Assembly (NCBI GenBank): GCA_023388355.1
Contig: JAEWGI010000037.1
Coordinates: 32,186-96,185 of the forward strand
DNA: 64,000 nt
Direction of reading: 5' to 3'
Source: Pseudomonadota bacterium
GTDB lineage: Bacteria > Pseudomonadota > Gammaproteobacteria > Xanthomonadales > Xanthomonadaceae
The notes under the pieces were generated by a model that saw only the letters and a list, made by a program, of their open reading frames with translations, had not been told where the DNA came from and did no database searches. Every line of letters begins with the position of its first letter. Position 1 is the stretch's first letter. A program made the position numbers and the translations under genes. This document shows positions 9,172-18,050 of this stretch, one piece after another.

Positions 9172-10377
9172 TCAGACCAGCGCTTCCACCACGTCCGGAT
9201 GGCTCAGGAACCCGCGCGGACTCGCGCTGCGCCCGTAGGCGCCGGACTGGAACACCACCACCAGGTCCCCCGCTTCGGCGCGGTGCAGCTCCATGCGGTC
9301 GGCCAGCAGATCCATCGGCGTGCACAGCGGCCCGACCACGCTGGCGGTTTCGGTGCCCAGGTCGGTGCGGTTGACCGCGACCGGGTAGTTGCGCCGGATC
9401 ACCTGTCCGAAATTGCCGGTCGCGGCCAGGTGGTGGTGCATGCCTCCGTCCACCACCAGGAACACCTGTCCGCGCGACACCTTGCGGTCGACCACGCGGC
9501 TCACGTACACGCCCGCTTCGCCCACCAGATAGCGGCCGAGCTCGATCACGATGTGCGCATCCGGCCAGTCGCCGGGCAGGCGCTGCGCCAGCTCGCCGAG
9601 GTTGTCGAGCACCGGGCAGATGTCCAGCGCGGCCTCGCCCGGCGTGTACGGAATGCCGAATCCACCGCCGAGGTTCAGGCTGCGCAGCGGCGCCGGCAAC
9701 AGGTCCTGCCACTCCAGGGCCTGCTCGTAGCACTTGCGCTGCGCCTCGACGATCGCGGCATGGCGCAGGTTCTGCGAGCCGGCGAACATGTGGAAACCCT
9801 CGAACCCGAGGTCCGCGGCCGCGATTTCGCGCAGCAGCTCCGGCACCGCCTCGGCGTCGACCCCGAACTGGCGCGCGCCGCCGCTCATCTTCATGCCCGA
9901 GGCCTTCAGCTCGAACGGCAGGTTGACCCGCACCGCCACGCGCGGCCGGCAGCCCAGGCGTTCGCCGGCGCGCGCGAGGATCGCCACCTCGCGGAAGGAT
10001 TCGAGGTTGACCACGATCCCGGCGGCAACCGCCTGCGCCAGTTCGGCCTCGGACTTGCCGGGGCCGGCGAAGCTGATGTGCTCCGACGCCATGCCGCTGT
10101 CCAGCGCCACCCGCAGTTCGCCGGCCGAGGCCACGTCCAGGCCGTCGACCAGGCCCGCGACATGGCACACCAGCGCCGGCATCGGATTGGCCTTCATCGC
10201 ATAGTGCAGCAACACGCCGCCGGGCAGGCGCCGGCGCAGCCCGTCCACCCGGGCGGTGATGCGCGCGCGGTCGTACAGGTAGCAGGGCGTGCGCCCGACC
10301 GCCGCCACCACCCGCGACAGCGGCTGTCCCGCCACCAGCAGCTCGCCTTCCGCGCCGCGCCGCCACGCGTCCGCCAT
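9172..10377 (-). CDS. PLP-dependent decarboxylase, exosortase-A-system type
   Basis: About 401 residues of the fold-type III (alanine racemase/ornithine-decarboxylase-like) family. The PLP lysine is in LLHYAMKANPMP, the Gly-rich phosphate loop is LNLGGGFGIPYTPGE, and the C-terminal active-site region contains VVDGGMHHHLAATG and FQSGAYGRSASP. The sequence closely resembles the decarboxylases found with XrtA EPS genes, which resemble diaminopimelate decarboxylase. The substrate is unknown; together with the acyl-CoA ligase and ACP about 10 kb away it may make an amine or amino acid used to decorate the polymer. ATG 10377 is used; a GTG at 10404 preceded by GGGAG is a good alternative start. Confidence 0.82.
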   Translation of the reverse strand: MADAWRRGAEGELLVAGQPLSRVVAAVGRTPCYLYDRARITARVDGLRRRLPGGVLLHYAMKANPMPALVCHVAGLVDGLDVASAGELRVALDSGMASEHISFAGPGKSEAELAQAVAAGIVVNLESFREVAILARAGERLGCRPRVAVRVNLPFELKASGMKMSGGARQFGVDAEAVPELLREIAAADLGFEGFHMFAGSQNLRHAAIVEAQRKCYEQALEWQDLLPAPLRSLNLGGGFGIPYTPGEAALDICPVLDNLGELAQRLPGDWPDAHIVIELGRYLVGEAGVYVSRVVDRKVSRGQVFLVVDGGMHHHLAATGNFGQVIRRNYPVAVNRTDLGTETASVVGPLCTPMDLLADRMELHRAEAGDLVVVFQSGAYGRSASPRGFLSHPDVVEALV

Positions 10378-10489
10378 GGATTCCGTTTCCGCCTTCACGT
10401 TCACCGCCACTCCCGTTGCCGGCCGCGCCGCGCGCCGCCGTGTATGAAACCCGGCCACCGCAGCGGCCCCGAAACCGCGGCGGCGGCGC

Positions 10490-11818
10490 TCACCCCAGCG
10501 CCAGCAGCACCTTGACCACGACGAACAGGCCCAGGGCGGTGGCCACCGCCAGCACCGGCCAGCGCACGAGGTGCGCGCCCAGCTGCATCGCGGGCAGCTG
10601 CGGGTAGCGGTCGCGCACGCCCGAGAAGTGCGCCACGACCAGCGCCGCCAGCAGGTACAGCAGGATGATGTAGCTGCGGCTGAGGAAGAACGCGGCGGTG
10701 AAGAAACCGACCAGCGACGCCAGCAGCGCAAGTGCGATGCGCCAGTCCTCGAACCACTCCCACGCCTGCTCCTCCTCGCCTTCGACGAAGCCCGGATCGT
10801 GGCGCAGGATCCGCGCCATCATCCAGAAGCCGTAGCCCACGAACGCCAGCCAGATCGTCAGCCCGATGATCCCGTTCTCGGCCAGCACCAGCACCAGCGA
10901 ATTGTGCGCGGTCAGGTGATGGTACTCGGTGAACCGTCCGGTGCCGACACCGAGCACCGGGCTGGACTGGAACATCAGCATCCCTTCGTACCAGGCCTCG
11001 ACCCGGCCCATCGCCGACTCCTCCTGCACGTCGATCTCGCTCACGCGCGAGGGCATCAGCAGCAGGCCGACCAGGGCCAGGCCCGCCAGCGTGCCGGCGG
11101 CGAAGACCCCGCGCCGCACCAGCACCCAGGTGCCGGCCATCGCGATCACCGCCAGCAGCGCGCCGCGCGAATGGGTCAGGTGCACGCCGTACAGCAGCAG
11201 CAGGCACAGCGACCACCAGAACAGCCGGCGCAGGCCCATCATGCCGCCGCGCGCGCCGAGGTAGGCGGCCATCGGCATGCACATCACGAACAGCATGCCC
11301 AGGTCGTTGGGGTCGCCGAAGATGCCCAGGTACTGGATGCGGCCGTCCTCCACCATCGTGGCGCCGGTCCAGCCGATGCCGGTGGCGGCCTGGTCGACGC
11401 CGTGCACCGCCAGTACCGACGCGCACAGCACGAACACCGCCATGGCCGCACGCACCCGCCCGCGCGTATCGAGCGCGTTGGCGAGCAGGAAGAACGAGAC
11501 CACGATGGCGGCGAAGTTGCCGAACTGCTGCAGCGCGCCGCCGCTCCAGCCGGTGAGCAGCACCGACAGGCAGGTCACGACCAGGAACAGCAGCAGCAGC
11601 AGGTACTGCGGGGCGTCGAACCGCTTCCTCGGCGACAGCAGCCAGACCCCCAGCGCCAGCACCAGCGCCAGCGGCAGCAGCGGCACCCCGGCCAGCGGCC
11701 AGCCCGGGTATTCCTGGGGCCGGATCAGCACCAGCACCAGGTACAGCATGATGAAGACGAACAGCAGCATTGCGGTCAGCCCGACGCCGCCGGCGCGCGC
11801 CTGCCCATGCCCGGCCAC
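10490..11818 (-). CDS. O-antigen ligase-like / Wzy_C membrane protein
   Basis: 442 residues with about ten to twelve predicted membrane helices (LLFVFIMLYLVLVLI near the N-terminus, then a ladder of hydrophobic segments). A periplasmic loop contains the family hallmark SSPVLGVGTGRFTEYHHLTAHNSLVLVLAENG (about residues 280-315), as in WaaL/Wzy_C proteins and the probable O-glycosylation ligase of XrtA loci. It may polymerise the repeat units or transfer them to an acceptor in the periplasm. The start is a GTG directly behind GGAGG, 16 nt after the flippase stop, so the two form an operon on the minus strand. Confidence 0.82.
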   Translation of the reverse strand: MAGHGQARAGGVGLTAMLLFVFIMLYLVLVLIRPQEYPGWPLAGVPLLPLALVLALGVWLLSPRKRFDAPQYLLLLLFLVVTCLSVLLTGWSGGALQQFGNFAAIVVSFFLLANALDTRGRVRAAMAVFVLCASVLAVHGVDQAATGIGWTGATMVEDGRIQYLGIFGDPNDLGMLFVMCMPMAAYLGARGGMMGLRRLFWWSLCLLLLYGVHLTHSRGALLAVIAMAGTWVLVRRGVFAAGTLAGLALVGLLLMPSRVSEIDVQEESAMGRVEAWYEGMLMFQSSPVLGVGTGRFTEYHHLTAHNSLVLVLAENGIIGLTIWLAFVGYGFWMMARILRHDPGFVEGEEEQAWEWFEDWRIALALLASLVGFFTAAFFLSRSYIILLYLLAALVVAHFSGVRDRYPQLPAMQLGAHLVRWPVLAVATALGLFVVVKVLLALG

Positions 11819-11834
11819 GGCCTCCAGGCGCGCA

Positions 11835-13379
11835 TCATTTCAGCCTCAGCGCCCAGCGCTGCAGGCCGCCCGATACCCGACCGTGCACCGCCGGGTACCG
11901 CTCCAGGAACTCGAGCAGGTGGGCCACGTCCGAAGAGCGCCAGGCGTCGAACGCCACCGTGCTGGCGACGAACAGCAGCGCGAACACCGCCCCGGCCGCC
12001 ACCTGGACCCACAGCCCCGGGAACGCGAGCACGATCACGGCCGCGATCGCCCCCGACAGCAGCGCGCAGCCGGCCAGGCGCACGAACTCGCGCAGCGGGA
12101 AACGCAGCGACATCCGGCGCGTGATCAGCACCGACAGCAGCACGAACATCAGCACGCGCGATCCGGCGTAGGAAGCCACCGCACCGGTGAGTCCGTAGGC
12201 GGGCACCAGCGCGAACGCGAAACCGCCGGCGATCACCAGCGACAGGCAGGCGAACACCACGCGCATGCGCTGGTTGTCGGTGGTCGACAGCAGCGCACTG
12301 AACGCGGACTCGCCCATCGTCAGGCCCCCGACCACGATCATGACCCGCATCGGCATCACCACGTCTTCGTAAAGTGCGCCGTACAGCAGCATCACGCCGG
12401 GACGCGACAGCAGCAGGCCCACGCCGACCAGCATCAGGCCCAGGAAGAAGCAGTAGCGCAGCGAATTGCCCATGATGGCATTGGTGCGATCCAGCCCGCC
12501 CTCGCCGAAACCGTGGGCCATGATCGGCATCATCACCGTCATCAGTCCCGACGCCAGCAAGTCCACGCCTCCCCGGCTCAGCGCTGCGGCGATGGTGAAG
12601 AACCCCACCTGCGCGGTGCCCGCCGTGGCGTTGAGCAGGTAGGTCTCGATCGACATGTGGCTGAACGTGTAGGCCAGCACCAGCAGCACGGTCCACAGCA
12701 GGTGGCGGCGCACGCTTGCCTCGAGCTCCGGCCCGGGCGCCTCCCGCTCCGCGCGCATGTTCCCGGCGCGCAGCATCACGCGGGAGATCGCCGCGTAGCC
12801 CAGGCTCACCAGGGCGAAGGCGCACAGGTATGCGATCAGCGATCCGCCCAGGGCCACCAGCGCCAGCACCAGCAGGAGGTTGATGATGCTCATCGTGACC
12901 GTGGCCCGGGCCTCGACGTCGAAGCGCCCGTAGCCCTTCGCCATCGAGGCATCGAAGATGTAGACGGCCTTGGCCAGCCCGGCGACCAGGGCCACCAACA
13001 CGAAGCCCGCCAGCGGCCCTTCCCATCCGTCGGGCGCCAGCCAGCGGCTGGTGGCCACGAAGCCAGCCGCAACCAGCACCATGCACGCGATCTGGCGCCG
13101 CAGCAGCCAGCCGTGCACCCGCCGCGCCGACTCGGGCGACTTGCGCCCGAGCGATTCGGACACGTAGCGGATCCCGGTCGAGGTCAGGCCGTTGTTGGCG
13201 ATGGCGAGCAGGATTCCGGCCATCCACACCACGTAGGCGTAGCGCCCGAAATCGTCCGGACCCAGGTGGCGCGCGATGAGGATGCTGACCAGCAGGCCGA
13301 CCGCGTAGGTGACGTAGGTCGATCCCATGATCATCACCGCGGCACGGATCGTCGCGGCACCGCTGAACTGCTGGCTCAT
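11835..13379 (-). CDS. Polysaccharide flippase (Wzx/MOP family)
   Basis: 514 residues with 12-14 hydrophobic helices and the N-terminal pattern of Wzx-type MOP transporters (TIRAAVMIMGSTYVTYAVG, then ILIARHLGPDDFGRYAYV). Such proteins flip undecaprenyl-linked oligosaccharide units across the inner membrane. The start is the ATG producing MSQQFSGAAT; the frame continues upstream but without family-like sequence. It is the first gene of a minus-strand pair with the ligase-like gene, and is divergent from a glycosyltransferase with a 223-bp gap that should hold both promoters. Confidence 0.88.
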   Translation of the reverse strand: MSQQFSGAATIRAAVMIMGSTYVTYAVGLLVSILIARHLGPDDFGRYAYVVWMAGILLAIANNGLTSTGIRYVSESLGRKSPESARRVHGWLLRRQIACMVLVAAGFVATSRWLAPDGWEGPLAGFVLVALVAGLAKAVYIFDASMAKGYGRFDVEARATVTMSIINLLLVLALVALGGSLIAYLCAFALVSLGYAAISRVMLRAGNMRAEREAPGPELEASVRRHLLWTVLLVLAYTFSHMSIETYLLNATAGTAQVGFFTIAAALSRGGVDLLASGLMTVMMPIMAHGFGEGGLDRTNAIMGNSLRYCFFLGLMLVGVGLLLSRPGVMLLYGALYEDVVMPMRVMIVVGGLTMGESAFSALLSTTDNQRMRVVFACLSLVIAGGFAFALVPAYGLTGAVASYAGSRVLMFVLLSVLITRRMSLRFPLREFVRLAGCALLSGAIAAVIVLAFPGLWVQVAAGAVFALLFVASTVAFDAWRSSDVAHLLEFLERYPAVHGRVSGGLQRWALRLK

Positions 13380-13602
13380 GAAGCGCCCTGAATGGATGGT
13401 CCCGCCCCCCGTTGGCGCACTGCGCCCGCGACCGCGGCATGTCTTCATCAACGTCAATCGCGCGCCGGAACGGCCATCCCCGATGCACCCGTGTCCGGTC
13501 CGGTGCGCGCCTGGCGTAGTATCGGGCGGCCGCGATGCCTCGCGCAGAGACGGCCAGTGCACGCGCCGGTCCCGGCGCGCATCTTCCGCCGATGGCCCCT
13601 CC

Positions 13603-14727
13603 ATGGATCCTTCCCGTCCCCGCGGCATCGTGCATGTCGTCAACTCGCTCGACTACGGCGGGCTCGAACGCGTGGTCGCGGACCTGGCGATCGAGCAGCG
13701 CGCGCGCGGGCTGGACGTGCACGTATTCAGCATCTGCGACACCGGCGGCTTCCGCGACGGGCTGGAGGCCGCCGGCGTGCCGGTGACCGTGGCCGGCAAG
13801 CGCCGCACCCTGGACCTGCACGTGCTGCGCCTGCTGCGCCGGGCCGCGGCGGGCGCCGACATCGTGCACAGCCACAACTTCGTGCCCAACTACTACGCCG
13901 CCGCCGCGATGGCCGGGCTGCGCGGCCGGCGTGCGCTGGTCAACACCTGTCACAACATGGGCACGCGCCTGGACAACCGGCGCCTGCGCCTGCTCTACCG
14001 CTGGTCGCTGCGCCGCAGCGCGCGGGTGGCGATGGTGGGCGAACAGGTGCGACGGCGCCTGGTGGAAGACGGCGTGGTGCCGGCGGCGCTCGCGGCCACC
14101 GTGCTCAACGGCATCCCGGTGCGGCGCTTCGGCCACGGCGCGGGCGCGCGCGCCGCGGCCCGCGCACGGCTGGGGATCGACGCCGACGTGCCGCTGATCG
14201 GCTGCGTGGGCCGGCTGGTGGAGCTGAAGAACCACCGCCTGCTGTTCGAGTGCCTGCCGCGGCTCGCGGTCGCGCACCCGGGCGTGCGCGTGCTCCTGGT
14301 CGGCGAAGGACCGCACGAGGCGGCGCTGCGCGCGCAGGCCGAAGCGCTGGGGATCGCCGACCGGGTGCAGTTCGCCGGCGCCCGCGACGACGTGTCCACG
14401 CTGCTGCCGGCGCTGGACGTGTTCGCCCTGCCCTCGCTCACCGAGGGTCTGTCGATCGCCCTGCTCGAAGCCTGCGCCGCGGGCCTGGCGGTGGTGGCCT
14501 CGGAGGTCGGCGGCAACCCGGAGATCGTGCGCGACGGCGTCACCGGCCGGCTGTTCGCCAGCGGCGACGGTCCGGCGCTGGGCGCGCTGCTGGACGGGCT
14601 GCTGGGCGACGCGCAGGCGCGCCAGCGGCTGGGCGGGGCCGCGCGCGCCTGGGTGCTGGAGAACGCGTCGGTCGAGGCGATGGGCGCCGGCTACGACCGC
14701 CTGTATCGCGAGGCGCTGGACGCCTGA
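13603..14727 (+). CDS. Glycosyltransferase family 4
   Basis: 374 residues with the GT-B layout. The N-terminal domain starts IVHVVNSLDYGGLERVVADLA (the GGLE turn is typical of GT4). The C-terminal donor-binding domain has IGCVGRLVELKNHRLLFE and LLVGEGPHEAAL, ending with the E-x7-E signature in SLTEGLSIALLEACAAG. It transfers a sugar from a nucleotide donor to the growing lipid-linked unit on the cytoplasmic face. ATG 13603 is chosen since the GT4 beta strand starts eight residues later. It runs alone toward a convergent gene across a repeat-bearing gap. Confidence 0.88.
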   Translation: MDPSRPRGIVHVVNSLDYGGLERVVADLAIEQRARGLDVHVFSICDTGGFRDGLEAAGVPVTVAGKRRTLDLHVLRLLRRAAAGADIVHSHNFVPNYYAAAAMAGLRGRRALVNTCHNMGTRLDNRRLRLLYRWSLRRSARVAMVGEQVRRRLVEDGVVPAALAATVLNGIPVRRFGHGAGARAAARARLGIDADVPLIGCVGRLVELKNHRLLFECLPRLAVAHPGVRVLLVGEGPHEAALRAQAEALGIADRVQFAGARDDVSTLLPALDVFALPSLTEGLSIALLEACAAGLAVVASEVGGNPEIVRDGVTGRLFASGDGPALGALLDGLLGDAQARQRLGGAARAWVLENASVEAMGAGYDRLYREALDA

Positions 14728-14756
14728 CCCGGACTCAATGACGGCGGTCACTGGAT

Positions 14757-14850
14757 GACCGGACATGCGTCCGCTACACAGCGCCTCCCGCCTGACCGGA
14801 CATGCGTCCGCTACACAGCGCCTCCCGCCCGACCGGACATGCGTCTGCTG
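14757..14850. repeat. 37-bp tandem repeat, about 2.5 copies
   Basis: Copies start at 14757, 14794 and 14831 with exact 37-bp spacing; each begins GACCGGACATGCGTC. The first two copies are identical except at the last base; the third is partial and diverges after its first ~19 bases (GTCTGCTG instead of GTCCGCTA). There are no spacers, so it is not a CRISPR array. Function unknown. Confidence 0.85.
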
Positions 14851-14919
14851 AAAGCCGCGGGGATGACGGACGCGTTCGTTCCTGCAAGCGCACAATGCCA
14901 TCGCCGGGCAGTGCTGAAG

Positions 14920-14940
14920 CCCTCCCCTTCAAGGGGAGGG
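14920..14940. repeat. GC-rich palindrome of the dispersed REP-like family
   Basis: Perfect inverted repeat with arms CCCTCCCCTT and AAGGGGAGGG around a single C, followed by TTGGGTGGGG. The same style of element (C-run/G-run palindrome followed by a GGTTGGG-like tract) recurs at 25.4-25.65 kb and after 63.6 kb in this window, always between genes. Confidence 0.7.
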
Positions 14941-15073
14941 TTGGGTGGGGATGGTGTTGGCAGGCCTGATCCTGCAGCTCTCGGCTTGCGTCCATCGGAC
15001 ACCGTCCCCCCCCCGGCCCTCCCCCGGCAGGGAGGGAGAAGACCGGCGCCGCATCGCATGGCCGGACGGAGCC

Positions 15074-17848
15074 TCAGCCGCTCGCGGCGCGCCTTGGCGC
15101 TGCCTCGGCCAGCCCGTAGCCCGGCCGCGGCACCACATGGTCGCGGTACTCGCCCGGATCCCCCGTCAAACCGGCCTCGGCCGCCTTGGCGATGTTGTAG
15201 GCCTCGCGCGCGCTGACGTAGTGCAGCTTCCAGTCGCGGCCGTCGTTGTAGCGGGTTTCCAGGTAGGTGTGCGCCTGGTCCATCGCCTGGCCGAGCAGGG
15301 TGTCCATGTCCTCGTCCTCGGCGCCGTGGGTGTGGATCTTCACGAAGGTCCACTCCGGCCGGCCTTCGACGTGGATCCCGGCGTCCACCCAGGCGTCGAT
15401 GCGGTCGCGCGCGGGCGGCGACACCGCGCGGATGTCGGAATTCTCGATCCGCGGTAGCACGCCCCACTTGCGGCTCTTCCAGCGGAAGCCCAGCGGGCCC
15501 TGGATGATCATCAGCTCGCCCTGCTCGCTGCCGCCGACCTTCACCCGCGGGCCGGTGTCGTGCGACTTCGGGCGCTTCGGATCGTCCTTGGCGTAGTAGA
15601 TCCGGTTGACCGCACGCGTCTGGCACGGATCGGGCGCCGACGGCAGGGTGAAATCGGCATAGCAGCCGGTCTCGCGCAGCACCAGCAGCTCGTTGTCCAC
15701 GCCGCAGTGGCGACCGGTCGGATGGCTGTTGTCGAGCGCCCAGTTGCCGTGGATGAAGGCCCAGCGCGGCTGACCGGTGGCCGGGTCGCGCGGCAGCGCG
15801 TCGTGGCGCGAGGCCAGCAGTTCGGTGAAGCGCGCGAGCGTGGTGCGCAGGTTGGCTTCGGTGTCGTTGTCGTGGTGCAGATGGATCTCGATTTCGCCCA
15901 GGCCCTGCCGACACAGCTCCACCAGCGCGTCCAGGTGCTCCTCGCGGTACTCCTCCTCGGGATAGAAGAAGGTGTGCACCGGCGGCCGGCCGTCGGCGTC
16001 GCGATGGTTTTCGCACAGCTTCGGCAGGTCGCGGCGCCAGCGCGCCACGCGCTCGCGCTCCTTGGCCAGGTCGGGCTTGCCCCAGGCCGGCTCGTAGTGG
16101 TCGACGAAGCAGAACATCAGGTGGCGGGTGGTGCCGGCCGGCACCGGCGCGCGCCAGTCCTGGCGCATCCAGGCCAGCAGCCAGCCGGTGACGTGGCGCC
16201 TGCGCATCATCACCAGCACGAAGGCAAGACCCGCGAGCGCCAGCAGGCCCGCTCCAAGAAGCATCAACGTCATCGGCGTCATCCAGTTCGCGGCCCATGG
16301 CCAGGCGTGTTGCAGGCGGGCCAGGCCCGAGAGTGCGACCACGGCGGTGTCGCCCGCCATCGCGCGCAGTTCCTGTCCCGGCGGCGCGTCGCCGGGCGGG
16401 CGGCGCAGATCGATCGCGCCGATCGCCGCGCCATCGGCAATCGTCTCGTAGGCGCCGATGGTCGGCACCGTGGACGAGCGCGCGGCGCCGAGGATGTCGC
16501 TGCCGGCATCGGTCAGCGGAGTGCCGGCGCCGAGCGCCGCGCTGCCCGCCAGCGGGCGGCCGCTGGCATCGACCAGGAAGCGGGCTTCCACGCTGTGGGC
16601 GTCGACGCCCATGCCGCGGCGCCAGCCGTCGAACCCGGTCAGGGGCAGCGCCAGCGGTGAATCGGGGCGATGGTCGACGAAGCGGCAGGGACGCCCGCCG
16701 CGCGGGTAGCCGTTGAAGTCGATCCGGGGCGATCCGGCCAGCGCCGACAGGCCGCCGAGTTCGGGCGACCAGCGGATCTCCACGCAGTGGCCGCCGTCCT
16801 GCACCACCAGGTTGTTGAGCAGGGTCGCGCCGGTATTCGGCGGCCGCCCGGCGTCGCCGTGCCAGTCCTGGAACACGATGCCGAAGAACAGCGCGGCCTG
16901 GCCGTCGCGGGCGGCATCGATGATGGTGTTGTGCACGACCACGGTGTCCAGGCTGGCGTACAGGCCGATGCCGGCATGGCGCGTGTTGCGCACCACGTTG
17001 TTGCGCACGATGCCGCGGATCGCCTCATGGTAGCCGGGGTTGGCGTCGAGGTCGAAGAAGTCGACGCTGGTGTCGAAGCCGGCCAGGATGCCCGCGTCGC
17101 CGGTGTTCTCGATCCGGTTGCGCTGGATCACCACGTCGCGCGCGCCGCCCTTGAAGTACAGGCCGGTGGTGGCGATGTCGTGGATGTGGCTGTCCTCGAC
17201 GACCATGCCGTCGCCGTTGACGTTGTCGATGCCGTCGGCGTTGCTGGGGTCTCGGCGGCCGGTGCCGTGGATCTCCACCCGGCGGATGGTCACGCGCCGC
17301 GAGCGCGGCGTGACCTTGATCCCGTCGCGGCCGGTGTCGCGCACCAGCAGGTCCTCCAGCAGCACGTCGGAGGCGCCGGTGTCGCTGTCCGGCCCGCCCT
17401 GGTACCAGTTGGTCTGCAGCATCACGCCGTAGTAGTGCCCGCCGCTGATCTCCAGGTTCGACAGCACGCTGCCGGAGGCGTCCGGATCGATCTGCACGGT
17501 CACCGAGTCGGGCGTGTCCGGATCGCAGTGGATGTGGGCGCGCCCACCCGGCGCCGAGCGCAGCGTCAGCCGCACCCGCAGGCGCACGTCGCACTCGTCG
17601 TAGCGTCCCTGCCCCGCGCGACCGTCGATCTCCACCACGTCGCCCGCGGAGACCACGCCGTTGGCAGGATCGAGCGCGCGCCGGATGCTGCGGAACGGCT
17701 TGGCCGCGGAGCCGTCGCCATCGGCGTCGCTGCCGGCGCCGGACACGTGCCAAGTCGTCGCCATCGCCGGCCACGCGCAGACGGCCGCGAGCATCGCCAG
17801 GCAGATCGGCAGGATGCGGCGTTTGCGGTCGATGGGCTGTCGGGCCAT
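15074..17848 (-). CDS. Right-handed beta-helix protein fused through a membrane helix to a polysaccharide-deacetylase-like domain
   Basis: 924 residues. A signal-like segment (residues 1-30, LPICLAMLAAVCAWPAMA) leads into a right-handed parallel beta-helix region (about 35-430) with repeated turns such as GIKVTPRSRRVTIRRVEIHGTG, NVNGDGMVVEDSHIHD and GARDVVIQRNRIENTGDAGIL. One strong membrane helix lies at about 523-548, followed by MRRRH. The C-terminal third (575-900) is deacetylase-like, with FVDHYEP, a His/Asp cluster IEIHLHHDND, and KIHTHGAED. The N-terminal part is clearly homologous to the gene at 23.5-25.2 kb. By the positive-inside rule the deacetylase-like part would be cytoplasmic. 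Start ATG 17848 is chosen for the signal peptide. It is divergent from a NodB deacetylase gene. Catalysis is unproven. Confidence 0.75.
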   Translation of the reverse strand: MARQPIDRKRRILPICLAMLAAVCAWPAMATTWHVSGAGSDADGDGSAAKPFRSIRRALDPANGVVSAGDVVEIDGRAGQGRYDECDVRLRVRLTLRSAPGGRAHIHCDPDTPDSVTVQIDPDASGSVLSNLEISGGHYYGVMLQTNWYQGGPDSDTGASDVLLEDLLVRDTGRDGIKVTPRSRRVTIRRVEIHGTGRRDPSNADGIDNVNGDGMVVEDSHIHDIATTGLYFKGGARDVVIQRNRIENTGDAGILAGFDTSVDFFDLDANPGYHEAIRGIVRNNVVRNTRHAGIGLYASLDTVVVHNTIIDAARDGQAALFFGIVFQDWHGDAGRPPNTGATLLNNLVVQDGGHCVEIRWSPELGGLSALAGSPRIDFNGYPRGGRPCRFVDHRPDSPLALPLTGFDGWRRGMGVDAHSVEARFLVDASGRPLAGSAALGAGTPLTDAGSDILGAARSSTVPTIGAYETIADGAAIGAIDLRRPPGDAPPGQELRAMAGDTAVVALSGLARLQHAWPWAANWMTPMTLMLLGAGLLALAGLAFVLVMMRRRHVTGWLLAWMRQDWRAPVPAGTTRHLMFCFVDHYEPAWGKPDLAKERERVARWRRDLPKLCENHRDADGRPPVHTFFYPEEEYREEHLDALVELCRQGLGEIEIHLHHDNDTEANLRTTLARFTELLASRHDALPRDPATGQPRWAFIHGNWALDNSHPTGRHCGVDNELLVLRETGCYADFTLPSAPDPCQTRAVNRIYYAKDDPKRPKSHDTGPRVKVGGSEQGELMIIQGPLGFRWKSRKWGVLPRIENSDIRAVSPPARDRIDAWVDAGIHVEGRPEWTFVKIHTHGAEDEDMDTLLGQAMDQAHTYLETRYNDGRDWKLHYVSAREAYNIAKAAEAGLTGDPGEYRDHVVPRPGYGLAEAAPRRAASG

Positions 17849-18050
17849 GCGGCGTGCGGTCTCCTGGCGGGCAATAGGCACCCGCCGGCGACACGCGCAA
17901 CGGCGCGCCGCCCGCGGCATGTCCTGCGATCGAAAACGCGCTTTGCGCGGGTTTGCGGCCACGCCGTCCGGCCGTGCGCGGTTTCCGCGTAACCGGATGG
18001 GAAGGACCCGTGCGCCGCGCGGACGGGGCCGCTGGGGACGGAGCAGGATC

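Larger units (their letters stand above)
14728..15073. other. Convergent intergenic region with tandem and palindromic repeats
   Basis: 346 bp between two converging genes with no convincing gene. It holds a 37-bp tandem repeat (separate entry), a perfect 10-bp-arm palindrome at 14920-14940 (CCCTCCCCTT c AAGGGGAGGG) and a second, shorter one at 15017-15036 (CCCTCCC/GGGAGGG). Either palindrome could end transcription from one or both sides, but neither has an obvious T-tract. Confidence 0.7.

Noticed and set aside
11277..13391. Plus-strand frame of about 700 codons opposite the flippase and ligase-like genes
   Set aside because: His/Gln/Arg-rich shadow of two clear membrane-protein genes on the minus strand.
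14757..14850. CRISPR array
   Set aside because: The 37-bp copies are directly adjacent with no spacers and there are no cas genes.
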